Part shown: in pieces, positions 17,878-26,924 of the stretch | Layout: the number at the start of each line of letters is the position of its first letter | Numbering within the stretch: the stretch's first letter is position 1 | Assembly (NCBI GenBank): GCA_002410065.1 | Contig: DHQB01000026.1 | Coordinates: forward strand, 210,467-274,466 | Origin: Bacteroidales bacterium UBA5349 | Lineage (GTDB): Bacteria > Bacteroidota > Bacteroidia > Bacteroidales > Tenuifilaceae | Length of the DNA stretch: 64,000 nt | Direction: 5' to 3' | Notes under the pieces: generated by a model | Databases searched by the model: none | What the model saw: only the letters and a program-made list of their open reading frames with translations | Told to the model about the DNA's origin: nothing | Translations under genes and position numbers: made by a program

Positions 17878-18232
17878 AAAAACCCTTCTTCATAACGCCC
17901 TGAAAACCATCATTTTTCATGCTCCCGTCTTGCGCTTTCTGCTTTGAGGGGCAACCCTTATCAAATAATTTATAAGGGTTTATATTACTATTAAAATGAT
18001 AGAAGATTTCGAAATCACAATTAGGCATATCATTATCTGTGAGCAAATTGATGTTTTGCTCGCTTTTGCCTAATGTATTTACATGGAGATGCTCACAAAA
18101 AAACAGATAACCCGAATGGGTTTTCTCTGTTAAAGCCCAACTCGATGCAACCTTAGCAAAAAATTGATCTTTATAATCCCAAGCCTTTTTATAGTCAGCT
18201 AAGCCAAGGTTCCGGAATTTTTTGGTTTGCAT
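17876..18232 (-). pseudogene. lipB: truncated lipoyl(octanoyl) transferase (lipB remnant)
   Basis: The first 79 of 118 residues look like the N-terminal third of LipB: FRNLGLADYKKAWDY, then GYLFFCEHLHVNTLGKS and INLL. Where LipB should continue with the RGGDITYHGPGQ block, the sequence changes after IFYH into a low-complexity tail and stops. The whole catalytic part, with the conserved lysine and cysteine, is missing and does not appear in any other frame nearby. The junction lies next to an inverted repeat at 17953-17980. An intact ATG and a terminator remain. Most likely a gene whose 3' part was replaced or deleted; the cell would then need another LipB or an LplA ligase for its lipoylated proteins such as GcvH. 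A new short protein is possible but less likely. Confidence 0.7.
17953..17980. repeat. inverted repeat in the tail of the lipB remnant
   Basis: AACCCTTAT (17953-17961) and ATAAGGGTT (17972-17980) are exact reverse complements around 10 bases. It lies just inside the non-homologous tail, close to where LipB similarity ends, and may mark the rearrangement. Confidence 0.6.
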
Positions 18233-18736
18233 TTATATGTCGATATATTTTTTTCATCTCATTAAAATTGGCTTAACCTTACAGTTCAAAGCCGTGATAT
18301 TAATTAATGCATTTTCAACCTCTCCGTTCTCATTTACTGCACAAATCGATACTCCTAGTTTTGAAAGTTACCCCTTTTTTACCAAATGGGCAAAAATTCC
18401 TAAAAATTTTGGATGCTTTTGCCTAACTGGAGAAGTTAACCCATCAACTATTTAAAATCAACCTCCAAAAATACACAAATTGTACTGGGTTTAAGTTTAA
18501 TTATTTGATGTTTTACTATAAAAAGATGATAACGTTCAATATATCAACCGTTTAATTACTGTATCTGGTTTCATTTTAATCAACGTAACCCGTAAAGCCA
18601 TGCCTATTCTGTTTTTAAATTTTCACTTAAACTGCTAAAGGCGTATTGAATATATATTCTCTCGCATCCCTTTTGCATTTTATCACCCTATAAAAAACAC
18701 TATCTTTGCCCCCGAATTTTCAATACCATAACCCGT
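18233..18736. other. intergenic region between the lipB remnant and lysS
   Basis: No supported gene. On the minus strand about 18255-18440 one frame reads as two protein-like stretches (TSPVRQKHPKFLGIFAHL, and after one stop VSICAVNENGEVENALINIT), preceded by a -7-like TATTTTTG at 18466-18473. This could be a decayed gene beside the decayed lipB, but there is no start codon and no recognisable family. The right end holds the lysS promoter. Confidence 0.4.
18701..18708 (+). promoter_or_regulatory. -7 box of the lysS promoter
   Basis: TATCTTTG, 28 bases ahead of the lysS ATG. A TTTG at 18672-18675 is 25 bases upstream, longer than the usual spacing, so only the -7 box is well supported. Confidence 0.5.
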
Positions 18737-20455
18737 ATGTTTGAACTAAGCGAACAAGAACAAATCCGCAGAGAATCTCTTGCCGAGTTACGCAAATTAG
18801 GAATCGATCCGTATCCTGCTGCAGAATACCCAGTTACACACTCTACCCAGGATATTATCAATAACTTTGAGAAACTAAGCGATGCGAACACCGAAGTTTG
18901 CACAGCTGGACGCATTATGACCCGAAGAATAATGGGCAATGCATCCTTTTTCGAAATCCAGGATGAGAAGGGCAGAATTCAAATTTATCTCCGCAGAGAT
19001 GATATCTGCCCCGATGACGATAAAACGCTTTACAATACCGTTTTTAAGAAACTACTAGATATTGGTGATATAGTGGGGATTAAGGGGCATGCTTTTAAAA
19101 CTCAAATGGGCGAACAATCTGTTCACACCCGCGAATTAACTCTATTATCAAAATCCATTAAACCCCTGCCCATAGTTAAGGAAAAAGATGGTCAAGTTTT
19201 CGATGCTTTTTCTGATCCTGAGCAGCGCTACCGCCAGCGTTATGTCGATTTAATAGTTAATCCTCAGGTTCGCGATACTTTCATTAAACGAAGTAAGATT
19301 ATTAATACCATGCGCGAGTTTTTCAACTCAAAGGATTACCTCGAAGTTGAGACTCCAATTCTGCAACCCATACCGGGAGGTGCCGCAGCCAGACCATTTG
19401 TAACCCATCACAATGCTCTCGATATGCCTCTTTACCTACGAGTTGCCAATGAACTTTACCTGAAAAGACTAATTGTTGGTGGCTTTGAAGGAGTATATGA
19501 ATTTGCAAAAGATTTCCGTAATGAGGGCATGGACAGAACCCACAACCCTGAATTTACGGTAATGGAAATTTACGTGGCCTACAAGGACTACTTCTGGATG
19601 ATGAACTTTACCGAGGAGATGATTGAAAAGGTTGCCCTTGCGCTTCATGGAGTTACTAAACTAAAGGTTGGTGATAAGGAAATTGACTTCAAGCGTCCTT
19701 TCAAAAGAGTTACAATGACCGATGCCATTAAGGAACATGCAGGGGTTGATATTTCAGGAAAGACCGAAGACCAACTTCGTCAAATATGCAAAGACCTTGG
19801 TATTGAAGCAGATGATACAATGGGAAGAGGCAAACTAATTGATGAGATTTTTGGCGAAAAATGCGAGCATCATTATATCCAACCCACATTCATAACAGAT
19901 TACCCCATTGAGATGTCGCCCCTTTGCAAGCGTCACAGAACCAACCCAGAGCTAACCGAGCGTTTTGAATTAATGGTGAATGGGAAAGAACTTTGCAATG
20001 CCTATAGCGAACTTAACGACCCGATTGATCAGCTTGAGCGCTTCCAAGAACAACTAAAATTAAGCGAAATGGGTGACGACGAGGCCATGTTCATTGACCT
20101 TGATTTTGTGCGTGCTCTTGAGTATGGCATGCCTACCTGCTCGGGAATGGGCATTGGTATAGACCGTTTAACCATGTTCATGACCAATCAATCTTCTATT
20201 CAGGATGTGTTGCTATTTCCCCAGATGAAACCTGAACCCAAAACCCGTAAAGATTCTGTTGAAACCTTTGTTAAGGCAGGGATAGCCCCCGAATGGGTGC
20301 CTGTTCTTGAAAAAATGGGGCACTCAACAGTTGCATCACTAAAAAGCCTAAAGGCTGGTAAACTATTTAACGATCTATGCGGATATAATAAGAAGAATAA
20401 ACTCGGACTTGTTAATCCTACCATGGAAGAGATAGCAAAATGGATTGGGGAATAA
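18737..20455 (+). CDS. lysS: lysyl-tRNA synthetase (class II)
   Basis: Charges tRNA-Lys. The N-terminal OB-fold anticodon-binding domain (about 55-160) is followed by the class II catalytic core with motif 1 around RQRYVDLIVN, motif 2 with FRNEGMDRTHNPEFT and motif 3 with GMGIGIDRLTMF. The product has 572 residues, some 65 more than the E. coli enzyme; the extra part is a C-terminal tail (APEWVPVLEKMGH and following) that resembles a small helical module seen in Bacteroidota LysRS. lysS-gpsA-pgi is a gene order I recognise from Bacteroidales. Confidence 0.97.
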   Translation: MFELSEQEQIRRESLAELRKLGIDPYPAAEYPVTHSTQDIINNFEKLSDANTEVCTAGRIMTRRIMGNASFFEIQDEKGRIQIYLRRDDICPDDDKTLYNTVFKKLLDIGDIVGIKGHAFKTQMGEQSVHTRELTLLSKSIKPLPIVKEKDGQVFDAFSDPEQRYRQRYVDLIVNPQVRDTFIKRSKIINTMREFFNSKDYLEVETPILQPIPGGAAARPFVTHHNALDMPLYLRVANELYLKRLIVGGFEGVYEFAKDFRNEGMDRTHNPEFTVMEIYVAYKDYFWMMNFTEEMIEKVALALHGVTKLKVGDKEIDFKRPFKRVTMTDAIKEHAGVDISGKTEDQLRQICKDLGIEADDTMGRGKLIDEIFGEKCEHHYIQPTFITDYPIEMSPLCKRHRTNPELTERFELMVNGKELCNAYSELNDPIDQLERFQEQLKLSEMGDDEAMFIDLDFVRALEYGMPTCSGMGIGIDRLTMFMTNQSSIQDVLLFPQMKPEPKTRKDSVETFVKAGIAPEWVPVLEKMGHSTVASLKSLKAGKLFNDLCGYNKKNKLGLVNPTMEEIAKWIGE

Positions 20456-20579
20456 AAAGCAGATTAAACTAAGTTGATATTGAGCTAATCTTACCAACTC
20501 AATCCCCACTCGATGCGTTATACTATAAAGAAAACAGTTGTGCTAATTAATTTTTTTTATCGTTAAGGGTTTGCTTTAA

Positions 20580-20612
20580 TTGGCTAAATCATTAATTATT
20601 TTTTTACATTTG
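20580..20612 (+). promoter_or_regulatory. promoter of the candidate small RNA
   Basis: TTG (20580-20582), a 22-base spacer and TACATTTG (20605-20612). No open frame follows, only a short transcript unit that ends at a terminator about 80 bases on. Confidence 0.5.
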
Positions 20613-20618
20613 ATAAAT

Positions 20619-20693
20619 AAACACCGAATCTACTCACTCATAGCTTGAAATTTCGGTTCGGATAGTATAAAGGGGGCAATAGTCCCCTTTTTT
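20619..20693 (+). ncRNA. candidate small RNA between lysS and gpsA
   Basis: Predicted transcript of about 75 bases. The start is placed seven bases after the -7 box. Near its 5' end CCGAATC (20624-20630) pairs with GGTTCGG (20655-20661), one pair being G-U, leaving a 24-base single-stranded loop. It ends in a G/C hairpin with a T-run. No start codon with a meaningful frame is present. A fixed 5' stem, an open loop and an intrinsic terminator are typical of trans-acting small RNAs, but no known family is recognised. Confidence 0.4.
20669..20693 (+). terminator. terminator of the candidate small RNA
   Basis: AAAGGGG (20669-20675) pairs with CCCCTTT (20684-20690), and the T-run continues to 20693. 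It lies 215 bases behind the lysS stop, too far to be the natural lysS terminator. Confidence 0.65.
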
Positions 20694-20903
20694 ATTGGGG
20701 TCTAGACTATCACTTTTGATCCCCCTCCTACTTTTTGGCTTTTGCTTACCCTAATACTAAGCCACAATTCCAATACAATCTTAAAAAATATTCTCTACCT
20801 TAGCAGGCTAATAAATCCTGCAGAAATAAAAACAGATAGTTTAAAATCTAATGAGCTTTAAATTAGCCAGACGTTGTCTGCTTAAGAGAATAATAATAAT
20901 TGT

Positions 20904-21899
20904 ATGAAGGTTAAAAAATCAATTGGTGTAATAGGTAGTGGCAGTTGGGCTACTGCTATTGCCAAAATACTTCACGAGAATCAGGAGGGGGTTAATTGGT
21001 ACATTCGGGAGCAAAATATTATTGACAGCATAAAACTACACCGCAACAACCCAAACTACCTTAGTTCAGTTTATTTTGATACAGAGAGGATTAACCTTAG
21101 CAATGATATTAACGAGGTAGTAGAAAACTCCGATATCCTCGTTTTTGTTGTTCCCTCTGCTTTCCTAAAAATTTGGCTTGAACCACTTTCCGTTGAACTC
21201 AAAAATAAATTCCTAGTTACCGCCATCAAAGGAATTGTTCCACAGGATAATGTAACCGTTGCCGAGTATTTTAACCAAAAATATAGCGTTCCATTTGATA
21301 ATATTGGCGTAATAAGCGGACCATGCCATGCTGAAGAGGTTGCCCTTGGCAGGCTATCATACCTTACGTTCTCATGCAAAAAACTGAGCGACGCCGAGGG
21401 CATAGCCTCATTCTTCAAGTCGTACTATATTAAAACCACCACTGGAACAGACATTTACGGTACTGAGTATAGCACCGTGCTTAAAAATATTTTTGCAATG
21501 GCCACGGGCATAGCTCATGGATTAGGGTATGGCGATAATTTTTTGGCCGTATTAGTAAGCAATGCACAACTTGAAATTAAACGCTTTTTAGATAAAACCT
21601 ACCCGAGTAAACGAGAGACTAACACCTCGGCCTATTTAGGCGATTTGCTTGTAACAAGCTACTCCCAGTTTAGTCGTAATAGGCTATTCGGAACCATGAT
21701 TGGCAAAGGCTATTCCGTTAAAGCAACAATGCTTGAAATGAACATGGTTGCCGAAGGATACTATGCAACTGAATGCATACATGAGATAAACAAAAAGCAT
21801 AACGTGGAGATGCCAATTACTCATGCTGTTTACAATATTCTTTATGAGGGAATTGCCCCGTCTATTGAGATGAAAATTCTTACTGAAAAGTTGAAATAA
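20904..21899 (+). CDS. gpsA: glycerol-3-phosphate dehydrogenase (NAD(P)+)
   Basis: Reduces dihydroxyacetone phosphate to glycerol-3-phosphate, the backbone precursor of phospholipids; cytosolic. The 331 residues start with the nucleotide-binding GVIGSGSWATA; further marks are FVVPSAFL, TAIKGI, GVISGPCHAEEVA, the catalytic lysine in YSTVLKNIFAMATG and NAQLEIKRF. pgi follows 20 bases downstream, so the two are likely one operon. The product feeds acyltransferases such as the PlsC-like protein 3 kb downstream. Confidence 0.95.
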   Translation: MKVKKSIGVIGSGSWATAIAKILHENQEGVNWYIREQNIIDSIKLHRNNPNYLSSVYFDTERINLSNDINEVVENSDILVFVVPSAFLKIWLEPLSVELKNKFLVTAIKGIVPQDNVTVAEYFNQKYSVPFDNIGVISGPCHAEEVALGRLSYLTFSCKKLSDAEGIASFFKSYYIKTTTGTDIYGTEYSTVLKNIFAMATGIAHGLGYGDNFLAVLVSNAQLEIKRFLDKTYPSKRETNTSAYLGDLLVTSYSQFSRNRLFGTMIGKGYSVKATMLEMNMVAEGYYATECIHEINKKHNVEMPITHAVYNILYEGIAPSIEMKILTEKLK

Positions 21900-21919
21900 T
21901 AAAACTAAAAACTCTGAAT

Positions 21920-23266
21920 ATGAGCACACTAAAAGTAAATATTGAGGATGTTTTTGAGTTTGCTACCCAGGATCAGGTTCAGGGCATGCGGGATTGTTTT
22001 GAGCAGAACCTAAAGGTGCTCCATAATAAAATTGGGAAAGGGAACAACTACCTAGGATGGCTTAACCTACCCTCTTCAATCACAAAAGATGATTTGCACT
22101 CTATTTCTGAATATGCAAAAAGCCTGAGAGAAAAAAGCGAAGTAGTAGTAGTGGTTGGCATTGGTGGATCATACCTTGGAGCCAAAGCGGTGCTCGAAGC
22201 ACTTAACCACTCTTTTTCAAGTCTTTTGCCTTCTAATTCTCCTCAAATTGTTTTTGCTGGTCACAACATTTGCGAGGACTATCACTCCGAATTACTCGAA
22301 CTTCTCGATAATCGATCGTACTCAATTGTAGTTATATCAAAGTCGGGAACTACAACCGAACCTGCCATTGCCTTTAGGCTTTTAAAGCAACATCTCGAAT
22401 CAAAGGTTGGTAAAGAGGAGGCCTCCAAACGCATTGTAGCCATTACCGATGCTACAAAAGGGGCACTTAAGCAACTTTCAATACAGGAAAGATACAAAAC
22501 GTTTACTATTCCCGACAACGTTGGTGGGCGCTACTCTGTATTAACCCCTGTTGGGCTTTTGCCCATAGCCATTGCTGGATATAACATTGAGCAATTGGTA
22601 AAAGGTGCTGCTGCTGCTGAGGAGCAAACCGGACCTAACGTTTCCTTCGATGAGAATTTGGCGTGTCAATATGCTGCTGCTCGCAATGCCCTTTATAAGA
22701 ATGGCTATAATATCGAGATAATGGTTAACTACACTCCAAAGCTACACTACCTTACTGAGTGGTGGAAACAGTTATACGGCGAAAGTGAAGGGAAAGAGAA
22801 CAAAGGAATTTTCCCTGCTGGTGCCGATTTTACAACTGACCTTCACTCCCTCGGTCAATACATTCAAGAGGGGCAACGCATTATATTCGAAACAGTTATA
22901 ACTGTTGCAGATACCAAGAAAACATTAAAAATACCTGTAGATAGTGAGAATTTAGATGAACTCAACTACATTGCCGGGCGTAGGCTATCTGAAGTAAACA
23001 AAATGGCAAAAAAGGGAACCACACTTGCGCACCTCGATGGTAAAGTTCCAAACATCAGCATTGAGATACCCCAGATAAACGAGTACTGGTTAGGTTACAT
23101 GATGTACTTTTTTGAGAAAGCATGTGCATTGAGCGGTTACTACATTGACGTTAATCCTTTCGATCAGCCAGGTGTAGAAGCCTATAAAAATAATATGTTT
23201 GCCCTACTTGGCAAAAAGGGTTACGAAGAACAAGGTAAACTTCTTAGAGAAATACTGGAGGAATAG
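21920..23266 (+). CDS. pgi: glucose-6-phosphate isomerase
   Basis: Interconverts glucose-6-phosphate and fructose-6-phosphate. With 448 residues it is the short form usual in Bacteroidota and Firmicutes. Conserved parts: VVVVGIGGSYLGAKA, VISKSGTTTEPA, the DNVGGRYSVLTPVGLLPIA signature, the QYIQEG segment and the C-terminal NPFDQPGVEAYK. It is translated 20 bases behind gpsA. Confidence 0.96.
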   Translation: MSTLKVNIEDVFEFATQDQVQGMRDCFEQNLKVLHNKIGKGNNYLGWLNLPSSITKDDLHSISEYAKSLREKSEVVVVVGIGGSYLGAKAVLEALNHSFSSLLPSNSPQIVFAGHNICEDYHSELLELLDNRSYSIVVISKSGTTTEPAIAFRLLKQHLESKVGKEEASKRIVAITDATKGALKQLSIQERYKTFTIPDNVGGRYSVLTPVGLLPIAIAGYNIEQLVKGAAAAEEQTGPNVSFDENLACQYAAARNALYKNGYNIEIMVNYTPKLHYLTEWWKQLYGESEGKENKGIFPAGADFTTDLHSLGQYIQEGQRIIFETVITVADTKKTLKIPVDSENLDELNYIAGRRLSEVNKMAKKGTTLAHLDGKVPNISIEIPQINEYWLGYMMYFFEKACALSGYYIDVNPFDQPGVEAYKNNMFALLGKKGYEEQGKLLREILEE

Positions 23267-23330
23267 AACTAAAACCGAATTTATCTATTCAACCTTTCCT
23301 TTTTTTTGTATTACTTATGGCTAATAGTCT

Positions 23331-24719
23331 ATGAAAAAGTTGATGGTTCATTCAAAAACAACGGCATTTGCAACCATATTTGTTGGTTTACTGTTAACCG
23401 CGTACTCACCATCCGTTTTTGCAAAAAACTATCCTAAAATACTTAGGGATGTTTCAACGGGTATGGATACCAATCAGGTGGATAGCATTGCTGGTACACC
23501 TTCAAAAACGATGGAAGTTTGGCGATGGATTTATAGCACCGATCAGGTTGTATTCGCCAATGAGGAGGTGATTGATATTCGAATTGGACACAGAATTAAA
23601 CCCGAAAAGCGCAGCAAGGATACCACAAAATTACACAAGCGAAAGGTGTCGATGCTTCGGATTGGCATGAAGGCAGAAGAAGTTGTTGAAATAGCAGGAG
23701 TACCAGATTTAAAAGCAAAAGGTGTTGATTACTATTACACCAATAGGCACCGAGTTGAATTCACCAACCAAACAGTTTCAAAGGTCGAACTACATATTAA
23801 GAAGGGATTGGAGATCCTTGATTGGGTAAGACTAAACTTTAGTAAGGGTGGCTTGCTCTTTATGAACATTACCTTAGCCTTTATAATGTTTGGCGTTGCA
23901 CTTGAGATAAAAGTTGGACAATTTAAAGAGGTGATTACCAAACCCAAATCGTTTCTTATTGGTGTTTTTTCCCAATTTGTTGCGCTACCTGCGCTAACTT
24001 TTTTGCTTGTAATTATCATTAAGCCATCGCCCAGTGTTGCACTTGGGATGATATTAGTTGCGGCCTGCCCCGGAGGGAATATTTCAAACTTTATATCGTC
24101 GTTGGCTAAAGCAAACGTTGAACTCTCTGTTAGTTTAACAGCCATGGCCACACTTCTGGCAATTTTTATGACACCACTTAACTTTGCACTTTGGGCAGGT
24201 TTGTACTCTGGCACTGCCGAATTGGTTATCCCTATTCATATTGATGCATGGGAAATGATGAAAACCGTATTTATACTTTTGGGTATCCCAATCTTTCTGG
24301 GTATTTGGTTTTCAATGAAGCTCCCTGCTATAACCAAAAAGATTATTAAGCCACTCAAAATTATCTCGTTATTAGCCTTTGCGGGTTTTATTTTTGCTGC
24401 ATTCTCTTCAAATTTTAAATTTTTTCTCGAATATATTCACCTTATCATACTCTTGGTTTTTATCCATAATCTTCTTGCTCTAGCAACAGGATACTCATTA
24501 GCCAGCTTATTTGGGCTGAGTAAACCCGACCGAAGAACGCTGACCATAGAAACAGGAATTCAGAATTCAGGCTTAGGACTTGTACTAATATTCAACCCAA
24601 ATCTATTTGATGGCTTGGGTGGAATGGCCTTTGTTGCAGCATGGTGGGGCATATGGCATATTATTGCAGGGTTAGGAATTGCCTCATTCTGGTCGAGAAA
24701 ACCAATGGTTAAACTATAA
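23331..24719 (+). CDS. bile acid/sodium symporter-like permease with N-terminal BamE-like repeats
   Basis: Two parts are visible. Residues 1-31 form a signal peptide or first membrane segment. Then two short repeats of SmpA/BamE type follow at about 38-86 and 107-156; each reads roughly 'GM..(Q/E)V..IAG.P......Y......V.F....V..(I/V)' (DVSTGMDTNQVDSIAGTPSK and LRIGMKAEEVVEIAGVPD). From about residue 173 the protein is a polytopic permease of the SBF/BASS family, with ACPGGNISNFISSLA and ETGIQNSGLGL as family marks. BASS proteins move bile acids, pantothenate, pyruvate or similar anions with sodium; the substrate here is unknown. The periplasmic repeats are unusual for this family. The acyltransferase gene begins 22 bases downstream, suggesting an operon. 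Permease assignment is firm, repeat assignment moderate. Confidence 0.8.
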   Translation: MKKLMVHSKTTAFATIFVGLLLTAYSPSVFAKNYPKILRDVSTGMDTNQVDSIAGTPSKTMEVWRWIYSTDQVVFANEEVIDIRIGHRIKPEKRSKDTTKLHKRKVSMLRIGMKAEEVVEIAGVPDLKAKGVDYYYTNRHRVEFTNQTVSKVELHIKKGLEILDWVRLNFSKGGLLFMNITLAFIMFGVALEIKVGQFKEVITKPKSFLIGVFSQFVALPALTFLLVIIIKPSPSVALGMILVAACPGGNISNFISSLAKANVELSVSLTAMATLLAIFMTPLNFALWAGLYSGTAELVIPIHIDAWEMMKTVFILLGIPIFLGIWFSMKLPAITKKIIKPLKIISLLAFAGFIFAAFSSNFKFFLEYIHLIILLVFIHNLLALATGYSLASLFGLSKPDRRTLTIETGIQNSGLGLVLIFNPNLFDGLGGMAFVAAWWGIWHIIAGLGIASFWSRKPMVKL

Positions 24720-24741
24720 ACTATGTAATTTTTACTCCACT

Positions 24742-26133
24742 ATGCCAACAAAACGCGAGGACATTGAACAATGGTCAAGATCATACTATCTTTTAAAGAA
24801 ATACGTTGATATCTGTTTTAGATTTTACTTTAAAAACACCATTGAGGGTGTTGGGAATATCCCCAAGGATAAACCCATAATTTTTGCACCAAACCATCAG
24901 AATGCTTTAATGGATGCCCTTGCAGTGCTATGTACAAAAACTTGGCAACCCGTTTTTGTGGCCCGCGCTGATATCTTTAAAAAGCCGCTGATCAACAAAA
25001 TACTCACCTTTCTAAAGATTCTACCAATTTTTCGCATTCGCGATGGTTATGAAAATCTTCAGAAAAACGACGAGGTATTCAACAAAACCATTGATGTAAT
25101 TAAAAATAGGAATGGATTAGTAATTCTACCAGAGGGAAACCATGGAGAAAAAAAACGGCTTCGCCCCCTTAAAAAAGGCATTGCCCGAATTGCACTCCAA
25201 GCCGAGAACTCATTAAATGGAGAATTGGATATCCAGATTGTACCCGTAGGTTTGGACTATACAAATTACATAAAGGTTCGAAGCGGATTACTGATAAGAT
25301 TTGGTAATCCAATCCCTGTTAAATCTTTAACAAAACTATATAATCAGAATCCTGCTAAAGCACATAACCTATTAATTGAACTTGTTGGAAAAGGGCTTAA
25401 TCCTGAGATGATAGATATTGAGGACGAAAAGTACTATAATATTTATAAGATAATTCTGGATATGTTTACCAGGGTATGCATTCAAAGGAAGGGAATAAAA
25501 GATAACCACAGTAATCAATTCACTACGCAAAAGTTAATAATTGCCAAGTTGGACAAGTTCAAGAATAGTCGTTTTGATGATTTCTTGTTACTGGCTGCTG
25601 ATGCCCTTGAGTATAATCTACTGTTAAATCGCCGAGACTTTACCTCGAATACATATCCAATGAATTCAAATAACAAATGGGCTTTTGTTCCATTTGCAAT
25701 TGCATTGCTGGCTCTTTCTCCCTTATTTCTATATTCGTTTATCAATAACCTTATACCAATAAGTGGTATTAAATTGTTAAGTGGGAAAATCAAAGATAAA
25801 CAGTTTATTAGCAGCATAAGGTTTACCGCGGGATTGATTCTTTTCCCCCTTTTTCATGCAATACAAGTGACTGTTTTTGCAATTATCACAAAAAGCTTGG
25901 TTTTCACATTGGCTTATACCGTCTTACTGCCAATTTCAGTTTACTTCTTCTTTCTGTATAAGGGATGGTTCGAAAAATTTTGGGAATGGTCAAAAGAGAT
26001 AAAAATTACCTTGTTCTCTCCTAAAAGGATTATACGGTTAAATGAGTTACACAGGGATATAGTAAGCCAAATGTGGAAAATTGTTGAGTTTACCGATGAA
26101 GATGAGTATATGAAAATATCTTCGAAAAATTAG
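24742..26133 (+). CDS. PlsC-type 1-acylglycerol-3-phosphate acyltransferase-like protein
   Basis: Membrane-bound acyltransferase, probably acting on lysophosphatidic acid or a related lipid. The catalytic block is APNHQNALMDAL near residue 55, followed by VARADIFKKP, the substrate-binding LPEGNHGEKKRL and IVPVGLDY. The C-terminal half, unlike simple PlsC, carries hydrophobic segments at about 320-350 and 370-430 and a basic tail; this long form is common in Bacteroidota. The frame opens further upstream at 24679, but the ATG at 24742 is chosen because the earlier part overlaps the previous gene and looks non-protein-like. 463 residues. Confidence 0.85.
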   Translation: MPTKREDIEQWSRSYYLLKKYVDICFRFYFKNTIEGVGNIPKDKPIIFAPNHQNALMDALAVLCTKTWQPVFVARADIFKKPLINKILTFLKILPIFRIRDGYENLQKNDEVFNKTIDVIKNRNGLVILPEGNHGEKKRLRPLKKGIARIALQAENSLNGELDIQIVPVGLDYTNYIKVRSGLLIRFGNPIPVKSLTKLYNQNPAKAHNLLIELVGKGLNPEMIDIEDEKYYNIYKIILDMFTRVCIQRKGIKDNHSNQFTTQKLIIAKLDKFKNSRFDDFLLLAADALEYNLLLNRRDFTSNTYPMNSNNKWAFVPFAIALLALSPLFLYSFINNLIPISGIKLLSGKIKDKQFISSIRFTAGLILFPLFHAIQVTVFAIITKSLVFTLAYTVLLPISVYFFFLYKGWFEKFWEWSKEIKITLFSPKRIIRLNELHRDIVSQMWKIVEFTDEDEYMKISSKN

Positions 26134-26135
26134 GG

Positions 26136-26774
26136 CTACTTATTTATATAGGCTTCAGCAATAATAGTAACTACTGGTGGGTCGCCATATGGTCTGTGGT
26201 GCTCTACCTTAAGCACCAAAGCAATATCAGCGTTTTTTTGAGCAGCATTCCGCCTTACTAAAATTTCGGCACTTGACTCAAGCGTATAGGGTTTAAAGTA
26301 ATGCTGACGGGTTGTTGCTTGATGTTTCACCTCAATATCACCAACTTTTACCATACCAACAACATCCTCAGAATTTTTGCTGATAGTAACCTCATTCCAA
26401 TCCTTTGTTGCTTTCTCTTTAACCTCTTTTTTGGTTAAATCCTCAATTTCACCATTTTGGTAATGGATTGATTTTACCAACCTTCTATCAATCCACTCCG
26501 TATCCTTACTCCCAGGTTTTATATAGAACACAAACTTGTCCGACACACGCTTTACCTCGCAAACAACTTCCTTGTCACTCATTAAAAGTAGCTTATCACT
26601 AATGGTTGGGTTTTGAATTTCATCATTAACTACAATCGGAAGGTAATAGGTACCAAGGTTATTTGCTTCGGATTTGTCATTAACAATATCTCCACTAACA
26701 TTTGTAGCCATTACAATGAGATTCCCAAGAAGTAAAAAACAAAGAATTGTAGCGATAAGTTTTCTCATTTGCAT
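26136..26774 (-). CDS. exported protein of unknown function
   Basis: 212 residues with a clear signal peptide (LIATILCFLLLGNLIVMA, cut near residue 24). The mature part is soluble and charged: a beta-rich section around VNDEIQNPTISDKLLLMS, a lysine-rich helix, and a C-terminal segment RRNAAQKNADIALVLKVEHH that recalls proteins with a repeated strand-helix fold. No family is recognised. The stop lies two bases from the convergent acyltransferase gene. A second ATG at 26768 would shorten it by two residues. A good promoter lies upstream. Confidence 0.65.
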   Translation of the reverse strand: MQMRKLIATILCFLLLGNLIVMATNVSGDIVNDKSEANNLGTYYLPIVVNDEIQNPTISDKLLLMSDKEVVCEVKRVSDKFVFYIKPGSKDTEWIDRRLVKSIHYQNGEIEDLTKKEVKEKATKDWNEVTISKNSEDVVGMVKVGDIEVKHQATTRQHYFKPYTLESSAEILVRRNAAQKNADIALVLKVEHHRPYGDPPVVTIIAEAYINK

Positions 26775-26797
26775 TGTAAATCAATTTTTTAGGTGCA

Positions 26798-26827
26798 CAA
26801 ATATATTAAACATCACTTAAAAAACAA
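26798..26827 (-). promoter_or_regulatory. promoter of the exported-protein gene
   Basis: Minus strand TTG (26825-26827), a 19-base spacer and TATATTTG (26798-26805), 24 bases ahead of the ATG. Confidence 0.55.
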
Positions 26828-26924
26828 TAATACCCCTAATTCAAACCTAAAAGGTTATTTGTAGCAGCAAAAGCAGAGTTATACACAAGAAGAATTAAAT
26901 AAATCAAAAAATATATTAGAAATA

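Larger units (their letters stand above)
20456..20903. other. long lysS-gpsA intergenic region
   Basis: 448 bases without a protein gene. The middle holds a complete small-RNA-like unit (promoter 20580-20612, hairpin, terminator 20669-20693). The remaining 210 bases up to gpsA contain only an imperfect TACCTTAG box around 20796-20803 that might serve gpsA. Confidence 0.5.

Noticed and set aside
18222..18455. Open frame of 77 codons on the plus strand upstream of lysS
   Set aside because: No promoter ahead, phenylalanine-rich composition of translated AT-rich DNA, and it overlaps the start of the lipB remnant on the other strand.
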